DNA from: Pseudovirgaria hyperparasitica
Lineage: Eukaryota > Ascomycota > Dothideomycetes > Acrospermales > Acrospermaceae
Direction: 5' to 3'
DNA: 64,000 nt
Assembly: GCF_010093815.1 (NCBI RefSeq)
Contig: NW_022985554.1
Location: 1,458,999 to 1,522,998, forward strand
Both the position numbers and the translations under genes were made by a program. Positions 33,461 to 44,975 of the stretch are shown here, in pieces (the stretch's first letter is position 1; every line of letters begins with the position of its first letter). The notes beneath the pieces are model-generated. The model made no database searches. It was not told the DNA's origin and was given only the letters and a program-made list of their open reading frames with translations.

Positions 33461-36041
33461 GCAGATGATGTGTTGGCATATATGTGAATATCTATACACA
33501 TATATAGGAGTTTACACGCTGCCCAATCATGATATCTTGGGATAGCGCGATATGCGTTACGTTGTTATGATGTACATTTGTGACTTTTGCGCGGTAGTAA
33601 TTAGTCGTTATACCCGTGTGTGGATGCGTACATTGCGCTAATTATGATTTATATATGCCTTTAAATCATGAAAAATCATGTAAAGTTGACTGTTGACTGT
33701 GGTTATGTTCTGCGTTGTTGTACTGTACAATTTCAGTTTTGCGGCTTGGTATGGGTGTGATCTAAAGTCGATCTCCGCACCTTGGGAGGTGCTAGTCGTA
33801 CAAATTATTCTAGTGCTGCTTATTACTATTAGTTGACTGAACTATATAACATCTTCTTGGATCTTGATCGTCATCTTGAATTTTTCTAGTGTTGAGCTAT
33901 GCTATGCTATGCTATCGATGGAGCCGCATGCAGTGTTCTCCAAGCCGTTTCATGCGTGCATGCGAGATAGAAGTAGTTCGTAAGTACTATTATCTGCAAA
34001 GAGCTCGATTAGTCAAAGAAGAAGGAATGACGTAAGACTATAACTAATCTGTTACTATGTCGCGTTACCGTCGTGTTGTATCATCTGAGCGGGAAGATCT
34101 ATCTGCTAGGGTTACATGATACGGCGTAGTCTAACATAGTACATACACGTTGGGCATACGGTGTTAAAAGTGGAGTAATGACAGAAGGGATGAGTGCGGC
34201 ACACGCAGCTCGGCACAACCAGAGTGCTGGAGACGTATAGACAATTCTATCGAATCAGCACACATCGTTGCCAGCCCAGCGGCAAGGTTGGAGTCATCAG
34301 GACGTCTTGAGTATATCTCCTGGAAAGTACCTCGGACGTGTGAGGGACTGTGGTGTGGCTGCGGCGCAGTATGATGTGGTGACGAATCGAAGCCTACCCT
34401 TGCCTGAGTCTTAAAGCACGGATCCATGGTTGTAATATTGCCGGTTGATCAGAGTATTATGTGTTTAGTGGACTCTTTCTGTCTCTTTCTCCCCTTCTTC
34501 GTTTTCAGGCTGGTTGTCTTGTATGTCTTGCTTGGTGAGGAAGGACTGTTGCATAAAGGGTATTGCATCGCCGCTAGGAGCACTATAATGATGTTAGATA
34601 GCTCTATGGAGCGGCAAATGGGGACTGAACAAGTCTTACGGCTTTGCTAGGAGATTTGTTCTCAGATGTACCGTCTTTTGTCTTATGTTCCGTATGCTTA
34701 TCATTCAGCTGATAGAGCTTCAGCTCGCTGCCGAGGTATCGTTTCGCAGTGTTTCTTGGTAATGTCAATATTTTGGTTGTTAGGAGAAGACACGCGTAAG
34801 AACCCTGAGATCTAAAGGCCCAGAGCAGTAAACTCTTAAGTCTTGTCAGGGCTAACCATTTTAATCGTATTCAGTACTATCCTCGGTCAAGATTACACCT
34901 CTCCTTTCCTTCAGAATCGTTTATATACTCCAGTACATCTCTTCAGCCTAAGCTCCTTCGAGTGGACTGTTGCGTTCTGTTATCAATCGTCTTATAGCCT
35001 TGACAAGTAGACAGAGCGTGAGGGTTGTATTGCTTCAGATCTTCCTCGTGCTCCAAGTCCATGCTATATGAGGTTGTGCTCGATCCCGATAGTCTCTTCT
35101 TATCGACAACTTCGTCAACGATCGATTGATTACCTCGAACTGTAATCTGTCTCTGATCAGCTTGCTTTCATTCAGCCGGATCATTACCTGAATGCGTGCA
35201 GTTTAGTACGTTACCGGTCGGGGCTTTCGACCACTCTACATACTTTCAGTGCTACATGTTTGACATACCTTGTTTCCTCGAAGGAGTCTACTCAGACTTG
35301 CTGGCTGGCATTTCATGATTGTGATTTGGTGCAAAACTAGATGGCCAGCTTTGTGTACCGTTGAAACGATTTTTTGCGATGTACCTCCTTTGTGTGCTGT
35401 ATTTATTCTTGTCTTTGTCCGGTTGTATAGACATATTCTCCCATTGTATGACCAGACGTAAAGGTGGCCTCGGTCCGACTTTAAGTATAGTGTGCTCAAA
35501 CTGGATCTAGAGTGAGCGAAACTGCGGTAGGGCTCGTAGGCCTGGAGAAATGGATGTAAAGGTTTTCTGGAGTGGGGTTTGGATTGATTGGATGGGCATC
35601 TGATACATGATAGGCGCTTGCGGTCTCAGTGGATGTACGTCAATATTTCGAGATTCAGAACCGATAAACCATAAGATATGGAGTTGAGATAAGATGTACT
35701 GTGTGATTCCAGATATGTAACAAAGTACTCTTTGAGAAGGCTTCATTAGTAACGGTTGTCACGATCGTGGCAGCGAATATTCTGAACGCTGTAACATTAT
35801 TTCCCGGGCTTCACCCATTTCGAATGGCACTGTGTGCTTCTTCATCATCGGTAGAGCTTGGGATAATGATCAAATTCAAGTTGTGTTCGTTTCACTGCGT
35901 GTTTCGGTAGAGTGCATGTGCTTCACTGCTGCATTCGAGAGGGCATAAAAAGCTCAGTCACTGTACCTGGGGAACCGATCACTGCAGGCTTACAGCCGAG
36001 CTAGTGCAGTTATGGTCATCAGTGTATGGCAAGAGAGTCAC
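33461..36041. other. gene-poor region, 2.6 kb
   Basis: No coding frame with recognisable protein. Moderately AT-rich with a (GCTAT)4 microsatellite at 33896-33915, and a TATA-rich stretch after the permease gene. Short frames around 35236-35499 overlap on both strands and are not supported. Confidence 0.4.
33896..33915. repeat. microsatellite (GCTAT)4
   Basis: Four exact copies of a 5-bp unit in a gene-poor region. Confidence 0.85.
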
Positions 36042-36047
36042 ATATAG
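36042..36047 (+). promoter_or_regulatory. TATA box of the U6 snRNA gene
   Basis: ATATAG lies about 25-30 bp before the inferred 5' end of U6, the spacing used by RNA polymerase III type-3 promoters in fungi. Confidence 0.55.
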
Positions 36048-36068
36048 TCTACGCAAAAGGAGCTTACT

Positions 36069-36171
36069 TCGCCTTCGGGCACTTGGTCAATATGAAACAC
36101 TACAGAGAAGATTAGCATGGCCCCTGCACGAAGGATGACACGCTTAATCAAAGAGACGCTACAAATTTTTT
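36069..36171 (+). ncRNA. U6 spliceosomal snRNA
   Basis: About 103 nt. A 5' stem-loop GCC-UUCG-GGC (36071-36080), then ACUUGGUCAAUAUGAAACA, the ACAGAGA box that pairs with the 5' splice site (36102-36108), the AGC catalytic triad (36114-36116), and the U4-pairing/internal stem-loop region with CCCCUGCAC…GGAUGACACGC. It ends in a run of eight T. No intron interrupts it. U6 forms the catalytic centre of the spliceosome with U2. The exact 5' end is uncertain by a few bases. Confidence 0.95.
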
Positions 36172-36173
36172 TT
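36166..36173 (+). terminator. RNA polymerase III terminator of U6
   Basis: Run of eight T directly at the 3' end of the U6 homology. Confidence 0.85.
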
Positions 36174-36174
36174 A

Positions 36175-37865
36175 GCTTTTGATCCAGAGATCAAGTCTTG
36201 CCCTGATCTTCTTTTGACCCACAGGAATGGCCCAAAGATTCGCATATACTTATTTCATGGAAGCAACAACTCTGCGAACACTGTCTATTGCCCTTTTACG
36301 TCTCTGTCATCATACCTAACCCCTTCCTGGATTTTAATTTAGCGAAACACCGCTTTATATATGATCAGCTGAGGCTGAGATGGCTTGAAGTTCTGGAGTG
36401 ATGAATCCTGGTGTATAGAACGGTCATAACCTGGTTTAAGTAGGGCATAGCATGATAAGATCGAGCTTCTTCTACAAGATAGATTTACAATAATCTCACC
36501 AATGAATTTCCTGTTCAAATGAATCGTGGTGTAACTCTCACTGGGAGCTTTCTCACAAAGTTTTGGAGTGGAGGCACATCTGACAAAGAAAAGAAAAGTC
36601 CAAGCGGCCTTTTACCAGTTTTCATCTTCCAAGAACCACCCTTGAATTTCGCACACCAACGAATACCTGCCACGGCATCGCAGAAATATTATCTCTCCTG
36701 GGAAGCTCATTTACTCGTATCATCGTATTTTCAGGGTTGAAGACTTCCCGATAGATGATCACACGGCTGTCAAGGTAAGCAACATGGCACCTCGATCATT
36801 TGAAGTCAACCTCCCACTCTAACATTTCTCGGCTCTATAGGCGACGCCTCCTTAATGGCATCATGTCATTATATATCCACGAGCCATCGGGAGGAGTTAC
36901 ACCACGATTACACCTATGGGAAAACGAATGCGTGGTGTTGATGACGAAAAGAACAAGTCGACGTGTAAAGCACATTGAAGACTACTTCTGACACTACGGG
37001 CTCACGGATTATAATACTGGAACAGATGATGTTGAATACTGACACTGACCTCCCAAACCGTAAACCATCGAAATACGAGCTTCGGAGCTTGTCACCTCTG
37101 CAACGTCAAGACAGACAAGAAAAGACTGGCATAGAGCGAGCGCGAACACGGCTAAATATGCAGCTGAACATGACGCTGATGATATTACACAATACAATCA
37201 GAAGAGAAAGATAAACAAACCTAGGGATGAATACTGTAACTTCAAGGTGACTCTACGAGTCAGGAATAACTTGACCTTCATAGGTGTCTCTGTGAAGTCC
37301 TCACTCGGACTTTGTGCATAGTGGAGGCAAATGATACACCCATTGATAGATACTGTTTCTAAAGCAACTATGTATCTTACAGATACTATCATATTAGGAA
37401 TGGTATCTAGAGGCGCCCAGGTACCACACCATACTACTGATTTACGTCTTGTAAGAAACTCAACAGGCGTTGAAGACACTACCGATGGTATAGCGACTGA
37501 TGAGCCTTCCGACGTTCGCATAAAATTTCATCGAGTTCAGGATATGACTAGGACAAGTGGTTATGTTTCTATAAGTTGTGTAAAGGCTTCCTCTAGATAC
37601 ATCTGCTGGAGAATGGACCAAAATTGGGATATATGATAAAGGGGTGATTGTTGGATGTCGTGATGAGATATACGCAGTGGATAAGCCAATACTAGTATGA
37701 GTAATGCGTAGAGGTTCCTATCGTCAATCTTGCACCACAGAAGCGGACGCATGAACCGGCGCGCCCTAGGGCGTAAGCGGATCCGTAAGCACAGAGTAGC
37801 TATTATACTAAGAGGCGGCCCTCGTCACATCTTCTGAAGAGCCATGGAACTTCTTTATCTTCACT
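36175..37865. other. intergenic region with a 16-bp inverted repeat pair
   Basis: No supported gene in 1.7 kb. The exact 16-mer AATCGTGGTGTAACTC at 36522-36537 recurs inverted at 36894-36909, enclosing 388 bp; this could be the relic of a small inverted-repeat element. The right end is the promoter of the next acetyltransferase gene. Confidence 0.4.
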
Positions 37866-38686
37866 ATGCACATCCGGCTCGCTACAATTGCAGACGCGCC
37901 ATACGCGGCTGAAGTATCATTCGCAGCGTATTGGAACAACGAACTATACTGCTGGCTCTATCCACAGCGGGATAAATACCCCAGCGATCTCATAGAGTCA
38001 CTGAGAATTCGTAACAAGATTGGATTTCTGTCGCCTGGGGTTGTGTCGACTGTTGCTGTCACAGACGAGAATGATGGCTTAGGTGACCCGGGGCGCATTA
38101 TTGGATTTGCCGTGTGGAGGCGGTTTGGTAGTGATCCAGAAGCGCAGAAGTGGATGCATGATAGTATGTGGAAAAGTGCGTCACCACTCGAATACACATA
38201 CTACCTGATGGTGACCTGACCTATGTAGGACTGGACAGATACTTACTCTCGTGGGAGAAATGGTACCAAGACAACTTCCTCGACTATGCAACCGACTGGA
38301 AACGGGTAGCATACTTCAGATCTGTCATATCCAAGGTTGTCTTCTATAAAACACTTGATGATTACTGGCTGCTTAATTCACTCGCTGTACACCCTCAGGC
38401 GCAGCGTCGAGGAATCGGCAGCAGATTGTTAGAATGGGGCATGCAGACTGCCGAGAGGGAAAGCGTTCCCGTAGTCCTAGAGTCGGCGCCCCCAGCGAGG
38501 GCTTTATATGAAAGGGCTGGTCTGAAGGTTTTCGAGGAGATCGAGGTCGAAGGTATTGAGCCTGGATATGCGATGCTATGGGAGCCAGATCGTATCAAAG
38601 GGACATGGCTGACCATGGACGATAAGGGAAACACAGTCTTGAGAGGCCAGAAGCTTAAAGCTCAGGAGCGAGAAGAAAAGATGTGA
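37866..38686 (+). CDS. GNAT-family N-acetyltransferase
   Basis: Two exons, 37866-38175 and 38229-38686, give 255 aa. MHIRLATIADAPYAAEVSFAAY is the usual first strand; the acetyl-CoA motif is LNSLAVHPQAQRRGIGSRLL, and VVLESAPPARALYERAGLKVFE forms the last helix and strand. A charged C-terminal tail (KLKAQEREEKM) follows. Substrate unknown; it belongs to the large fungal group of small-molecule acetyltransferases. Confidence 0.9.
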
Positions 38687-38946
38687 AAAGGAAGTATGAA
38701 GAATAACGATATACATAGAGCAGTGTGATGAAGTGGATTGTGAAGAAAGGGAATATGAAGGAAGACTGTGGAAGTGAAAAGAAACACGAAAGAAAGATAC
38801 TGTGAACGACATGGATTGTGATAAGATTATAGTCTATTACATATATACAGGATTCATTAAACGAGGACCGAATCCTTAAGGCATCGACACGGTAATGGCA
38901 AGAGCTCAGAGACGTTAGCTAAGAGCACTGGAAATGGAAGGTATTG

Positions 38947-39339
38947 CTAAGAACGAAAGGCAGAGACTGAATCAGCAGTACTTCGATGGGCTTGTTCGGA
39001 CTCATCTGTAGTGGCTACTCGCAGGTCCGGATTCACAGCCCCAGGTTCTGTCGTAACGAGACCCCATAGCCGCCCAACGATACCGAACAACCTGGTCCGA
39101 TTCCCAGGCCCAGCATCTCCATGCACGGGATTAGAAGGAGACGAGGGCGGAGTGGGAAGTATGAGAGGGCCGCAATTGTGGATGCTAGGTTCGCTATGCT
39201 TGTGACAGACATATTCGAAGCAGTAGCGACACAGCAACATGTATGACTCTCTACAGCGCCGCTCTGCGCAGTAAGGAGATGTTGGGGCGGTAGAGGTAAG
39301 AGAGCAAGTACGTTTGTACTCCGGGCGGAAAGGGATCAT
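38947..39339 (-). CDS. small AN1-like zinc-finger protein
   Basis: Single exon, 130 aa. Residues about 24-56 carry a cysteine/histidine pattern like the second half of an AN1 zinc finger: CRYCFEYVCHKHSEPSIHNC, i.e. C-x2-C-x4-C-x2-H-x5-H-x-C, preceded by CAERRC that can supply the first pair. The rest is Pro/Ser-rich and probably disordered. AN1 fingers bind ubiquitin-related or shuttle-factor partners in stress response. This protein is short and has only one finger, so the assignment is by pattern, not family membership. A frame this long with this pattern is unlikely to be chance, but an additional upstream exon is possible. Confidence 0.62.
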   Translation of the reverse strand: MIPFRPEYKRTCSLTSTAPTSPYCAERRCRESYMLLCRYCFEYVCHKHSEPSIHNCGPLILPTPPSSPSNPVHGDAGPGNRTRLFGIVGRLWGLVTTEPGAVNPDLRVATTDESEQAHRSTADSVSAFRS

Positions 39340-40851
39340 CTTAAATAGATGATGAGCGCAAGTCTGAGTTCTTTGAGCGAGTGAGCGGTGTTGGTGTGTA
39401 GCATGTGAGCCTCAGGGGCAATGAGTGTTGACGTTGGAAGTGCAGCGGCCCGATGGATATCAAGGTGAACTTGGAGTTGCAAAATCGAGTATGGAACTCG
39501 TAATCATGCGCCTTTATATAGAAATTGGCTCATTGTCGTACAGAAGACAACGTGGCATACTCTCCAAGGCGCGACTTTTCACGAGATCGTGGAGTAGGTT
39601 GCATCGATATGCGTTGTCTTTAGGACTGTGAAATAGACAGTGGTGACCATGTTGACAAGTATCTTTAGTTTCTAGCAAACCTATGGCTAGGCTTCTGTAG
39701 GTAGTTCATATCATGTCGAAAGAGACGTATAATTTCTCTAGATGCTTAATGTGTGTAAGCAATCGAATGGGAGATCTTGAAGTGCCAATCAAAGCTCTGC
39801 GAGAGTCTCAAGATTCTGCTGTTCAAGCCACATCTGAGTCTATCGTCAGCGAATACATTCGATATGCAGGACGAAATATCTATTAGGAAGAGTTCCGTGA
39901 CCACAATGCTGATATAAATCGCCCATGTGAAAGAAGGTGCCGATTGTATGTAATTTGAGGCACCTATTTAGGCCTTAAAAGTGATATAGCTAACACTTCT
40001 CCACGCAAAGCCAACTCTGCACAACTTAAATCCTCTGGCAGACGTATGAACACTTGCTCTAATAGTTATGAAGGCTGTGTTCTGCGCTATAATAAATCTG
40101 ACGCTGATTTGGGATTTTCAGGTAGCCCTCTATATCATAAGTTGCTATGAACGGATAGCTGTAGTTATACATAAAGCATTATAGTAGCCTAGGTGCGCCA
40201 TGATTTACTTTCGTGAAGACACTGTTGTGTTACGCAATCAGTATCTACAAGAGCAAGCTCGTAATTTTTCATACGAGATTTCTGGAAGTTGACTGCAGGA
40301 GAATAGTTCTTAAATGATAGTAAATAGCTGCAAAGCTGAGGAGATTTTTCATGCTTGACGTCATGGGTTGGGTATCGAGGAGACATATGCTTGCGCCGGA
40401 GTCGACAATCGTGGTAGCTGTCTTCACGTCGTGACCCAGGGATAAAGATGACAGCTGCATAGATAGACCCAAGATTGCCGTGAGGTCTGGTTGTGGGCGT
40501 AAAGCTATGCTTTCCGGGCATTTATATCACCTCTGGGTATTCTGAACGGCTGGAATCCATGCCTGTCTGTCAGCAACCACATAAGCGAATGGCCTCACGA
40601 TCTGTTTGCCGGTACTTTGTAGATGTCTGCACCGCAGATGATATTCATAACTTGGCTTTCAAAGCTTGTGGTATTATGGCCTGCAACGCTTGGGGTACTA
40701 CGTGCCTCGTCATTAAGGAAGTCGCAAGTTGCACTTTAGAACTAAGCAATGGTAAGAACGTGTTTCTCTAATGGCTCGCAAATCCTTTCCATCGACCATT
40801 CCAGGGTCACCCACTTTGTTCAGGTGCGAGACATACTAGAGCAGAGTCACC
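39340..40851. other. intergenic region, 1.5 kb
   Basis: Nothing recognisable. Short open frames on both strands at 40189-40771 overlap each other and have no protein character. The region is AT-rich around 39660-40150. Confidence 0.35.
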
Positions 40852-41798
40852 ATGATCACAAGCTCGAATGTCCTCTCCTCGGATGTAGCGCAAATGGAAG
40901 AAATTAACCAGGATGCAACCTGCATACCTGGCTCACCCTTCGATCCTCAAACCGTAACCACGGTTCCATCGGCGGCAGCCAGAACTCCAGCCCGGAAGAG
41001 AAAGATGTCGAACGTAGAAGAGCGAACAGATGTCAAAAGGTCAGGCTCATCATCTGTAAGTCTAATACAAGCATCAATAGCCTATCACGACTAAGGTCTT
41101 CCTAGCCAACTCAGGACCAGCAATCAGACGCAATGCCTGCATTCATACTTCAAGTTCAGCAAGAATATACTTCGTGGTTGAAGACGAACGAGGACATAAA
41201 GTTGCAGCTGAGTAAGCAAAGCAAAGAGCTTGACAAGATCAAGGATGCTCGATTGCAAGACTCTCAGGAACTTTTGCGTCTTAGACCTTACGAGTCGAAA
41301 TTCGTCGCCGTGAAGGCCGAGCTTACGCAGACGAGGCAGCTCCATGAATCGGACTTGAGTAGAGACAGTCAAATCATCGACACTTTGACGCTGAAGTTCA
41401 ATCACTGTGCGACGGAAAAGGAAGCACTTAGACGGACCCTTGACACGGAAAGGGAGAAGAACGTGAAGAAGAGGAAGAACTTGGAGCATGAAGTCGCACG
41501 AGCCAAGCACCAGCGAGACGTATGGGAAGCGGACAAAGAGAATTTCAAGGATGAACTTTCTGTCACTTTTACTGCACTCAGCCGCGTGAGGGAAGCCTTT
41601 CAGGCTCATGTTGGCATTGATGAAGCGTTCCGCTCAATGCATACTGCGCACGACTTTGTCGTAAACAGACGACCAGAAGAAAATTTATCGGAGCTGGAAC
41701 ATAGTGGTATGGGGATCCTTCTCAGTGGGTCTCGAACGAATTCTAGGGTAATGCAGAAGCAAGTCTCTCATGTGCCAAACTTGTCGAGGTCGATCTAG
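40852..41798 (+). CDS. coiled-coil protein, uncharacterised
   Basis: Two exons, 40852-41055 and 41115-41798, give 295 aa. The N-terminal 75 residues are Ser/Pro/Thr-rich with a basic patch AARTPARKRKMS that could act as a nuclear signal. Residues about 80-220 are highly charged, Glu/Lys/Leu-rich and read as a long coiled coil (KLQLSKQSKELDKIKD, LEHEVARAKHQRDVWEAD). No enzyme motif is visible. The 59-bp intron has GTAAGT and CAACTCAG borders. It may be a lineage-specific nuclear or cytoskeletal protein; I do not recognise it. Confidence 0.7.
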
Positions 41799-42040
41799 AG
41801 CAGGCGGCATCCAATCGATAGACGAAATGAATGTCAAGCACCTGCGCATTGCATATGTTATTAATGTATATACAAAGCAAATCATGGATCACGCTGTATC
41901 ACTCCAAGATGCAGTACAAATCCTAAATGACGCAGAGCACTGTGCTGCATTGATCCTTGGAAAAGAAAAATGAAATGCGACATTGTGTACCTAGAAGTAG
42001 ATCAGCGCAATCGCTTATTACACATATTATTCAATTCGGT

Positions 42041-43328
42041 TTATTGAGGTTCATCTCCATCTTCGTAGTGTGGATACTTTCGATACCAGTCTTTCGGATC
42101 ACCACCTGGTATGCAGAGTCCTAGTCTCCAAAAGTAGTCTCGGTGTGCGAAGAAAAGCTGCCAGAGCTTGTAACGGGTAGGAACGGACCACCAGTTGGAA
42201 TGTGACTCGCCAGGGAGATGTTCCTGGAAGAAGGTTCCGACATCACCAAAGCTTTCGATATCATGGTTGCTAGGAGCAGAATCTGTTGGCGTACGATTGT
42301 CGTTCCCGGCGATGCAGTCATGGTCATCGTCGCCTCTACAGTGCCTTACATCATGAACCTCAGGCGAAAGATCTGGCTTGGAGATGAAGACCTCTCCACC
42401 ATGCATTTGGTAGCCCCATTCCTCTAGCGGTAAGAGCGGGACAGGATCGTCTGCGTGGGTGACTCGGCGCATTTTTGATTCCGTCATGACAGATGAGCTG
42501 TTGCTTGATGGAAGACCAAAGATTGCGTCGATGTAGTGTACAAAGTGCTCATTTCCGATTCGTGGCTCTCCAAACGTGGTCGTAATTGGATCCCAGCCTC
42601 TTGCTTTCAGGTCCAGAGCTGCCAATGTTGCAACAGCACCGCCTAAAGAGTGTCCAACCAGTGTGAGCTGATAGTCCGGGTGAGAATCAAGTGCATCAGC
42701 TAAGTCCTCCAGGATCGCTGTTCGCGTATTAAGCCACGATCGGTTGAATCCCATATGCACTGTACAGTTGTTACATTTGGGTGGTTCTGCGGATGGGACG
42801 TCATCTTCTGCGTCGAATGATTTTTTCCGAATCTGCTTGAATAACGGTAGGTCCGATGTATCATCATCATCACCACCAGGATATGGAACGTACTCCTGGG
42901 GGACAGTGGAGAGGTCTGCGATGGTATTTGCAAGGGAGTAGGTGCCGCGGAAGGCTACAATGATGCGCTTAGGTGAAGGAGGATGAGATAACACAACGTA
43001 TCCGCATGAGTCTGAGAGAAGAGGTCCTGTGTTCCATGCCTGCGTATGTCAGTGGCTCTACACGAGTCTTGTCTGCTTGACTAACCTTTACTAATTCGAA
43101 GTTCTTGAACTCCGAGCACCGACTTGCGCATTGAAATGGTTTCTGTATCCCTAACCCTGTGATTCCAACACAGTACGAGATGTCCACGATACGCGCCAGC
43201 TCCTCCAGCTCATTAAAGAGAATCGTTGAGACTGTGGTGTTGTCATAATGGAGAAGCGGGATTTGCGCCGGATGCGCGAACGCATATTGGGCGCCAAGGA
43301 GGTAGGTAAGGAAAGAACCTGTTCGCAT
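42041..43328 (-). CDS. secreted class-3 triacylglycerol lipase
   Basis: Two exons, 43328-43086 and 43039-42041, give 413 aa. MRTGSFLTYLLGAQYAFA is a signal peptide. The mature protein has the lipase_3 fold: YCVGITG near the start, IIVAFRGTYSLANTIADL (oxyanion-hole region), the nucleophile elbow GHSLGG (210-215, Ser212) and HADDPVPLLP supplying the catalytic Asp. The enzyme cleaves triacylglycerols or related esters outside the cell. A Cys-rich C-terminal region with HCRGDDDHDC and many N-glycosylation sites (NRS, NNC, NSS) is unusual relative to the short fungal lipases and may be a lid or surface extension. The first ATG in frame with the signal was taken as start. Confidence 0.92.
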
Positions 43329-43858
43329 GGCTGCCACCGGGGAGTATCTCTACATGTTCTGGAGGTATACGAGGATTCGGAGTAGAGATAGGTTCTGTTG
43401 TGATGAGTGCCGTACTGCTGTGCTGCAGAATGATCACGAGTGTGGACCGTGACAGGCGAGTTTAGGCCTTGTGAGGTTGGCGTCGTGCTTGGACTCTTGG
43501 CTCTACGTCACTACGGAAAGCGTTTATGACGGATGGGAGAAGACTGCGCTGCATGGATTGCCGGCTGCGAACTGTTCTACGTACGCTTATTGTTTTTCCA
43601 TTCTCTCATCATCACAAGATATCACACGTCTCTCCTCTATCATCACGTCGACTTCTATTTCACTGAGAGTCACGATTATCACTTACAGTGAACGGACCTC
43701 ACCGAGTCACTGGTCCTTCGCATTCCTCCCTGTATTGTACGCGGGATCCATCTCACAGTAAGTTACTCTACAATTTGGAACCGTCCAAGGTCATCTCGAG
43801 CGCCGGTAACCCAATGCTTCACAGAACTTCAGGAGACACCTCTAACTCTTTTACGACC
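43329..43858. promoter_or_regulatory. divergent promoter of the lipase and a membrane protein gene
   Basis: 530 bp between two start codons on opposite strands, so both promoters lie here. A reading frame continues upstream of the membrane-protein ATG but lacks coding character. No specific site recognised. Confidence 0.4.
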
Positions 43859-44975
43859 ATGTCTTTCACTACCGAGAAGACCGATCACGCCGACCATCTG
43901 ACAGATGACAACGTACCTGTAGCTAACGGCGGTGCTACCAGTCCAAATGGCCATCTGCAACCTCCCCTCCCGAACAGTGCACCATTGCCAGAGAGTGCAG
44001 TCAATCCTGATGTAGCTGGCTCCACTGCCCCATCTGCAGCTTCGACAAGACCGCCATCGGCAATACATGCGCCTACACAAGTTACCTATGATCCCGAATT
44101 CACGCAGCCACCAACTCTGAACTATTCGCTACGAACAAGGAAGGGATGGATCGCATTCTTTTGGACCTTGGTAGTCTTAGATTGTGTCGCCATGCCAATC
44201 GCTCTATACTTTGGTCTTTGGTATGGCACAGGGCTGTCGCATAATGCCGTCTTCAGTATCAGTACTGGTCTCCTGGGAACTGTATCTATTGTCGAGTATT
44301 TCCTGCGATTCCACAGACTGTGGAAGCAAGGCTCGACGTGCCGAGTCATTGGTGCGAGACGATTTTATCTCGACTGGTTCCATTGGAACCTCTCTTTCGC
44401 CTGGATCGCAGTCATGATCGAGCTGATTGTGGGCACTGTACCTGAAGAGCCGCCCATCCGCCTTTTGGCTATGCCTGTATCAAGTATGCTGTTTGCCTTT
44501 GGCGTCCAGCTTCTAGTAATCGATGCGGCTCGCATCATGGGCTACAAAGCACCTGTTCGGATTTCCTCACTCCCGCGTGGATCCCCTCTTCGACCTGGTA
44601 TCTACTCTTTGATCGAAGACATCGTCGCCGTTGATGGGTCAGGGGGTACCGAGTTTAGACAGCGGTTGAATCTGCGCTACCAAGCAAGCAAAGACTTCAG
44701 ACTTATGCTCCACCGCATTACTCTTTTCTGGGCAGCTGGCGCTCTCGGTGCTGCTGTGCTTACCACTGTTCTTATCTTTACGCTGAGCCGAGATGCTGCA
44801 TACGTGGTGTGTATAAATGTTTCGATATGGATTAGTCTCTCACTAACACTTGTAGGTCGGTTGGTGTATTCCCTTCCTGTGGGCTGGAATCTGGGCTGTC
44901 ATTACAACGAAATGGGTCCAAGTCGGTCTCAAACATGAGTACGCCAATTGGTCCGAGACCAAGTGGAAGGCGTAA
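43859..44975 (+). CDS. multi-pass membrane protein of unknown function
   Basis: Two exons, 43859-44806 and 44856-44975, give 355 aa. The first 95 residues are hydrophilic and Pro/Ser/Ala-rich. Six membrane helices follow: KGWIAFFWTLVVLDCVAMPI, FSISTGLLGTVSIVEYFLRF, SFAWIAVMIELIVGTV, LAMPVSSMLFAFGVQLLVID, ITLFWAAGALGAAVLTTVLI and GWCIPFLWAGIWAVITTKWV. A conserved-looking cytosolic loop (KAPVRISSLPRGSPLRPGIY) lies between helices 4 and 5. It resembles an orphan integral membrane family of filamentous ascomycetes; no function can be read. Start chosen at MSFTTEKTDHADHL because the frame upstream shows no coding bias. Confidence 0.82.
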
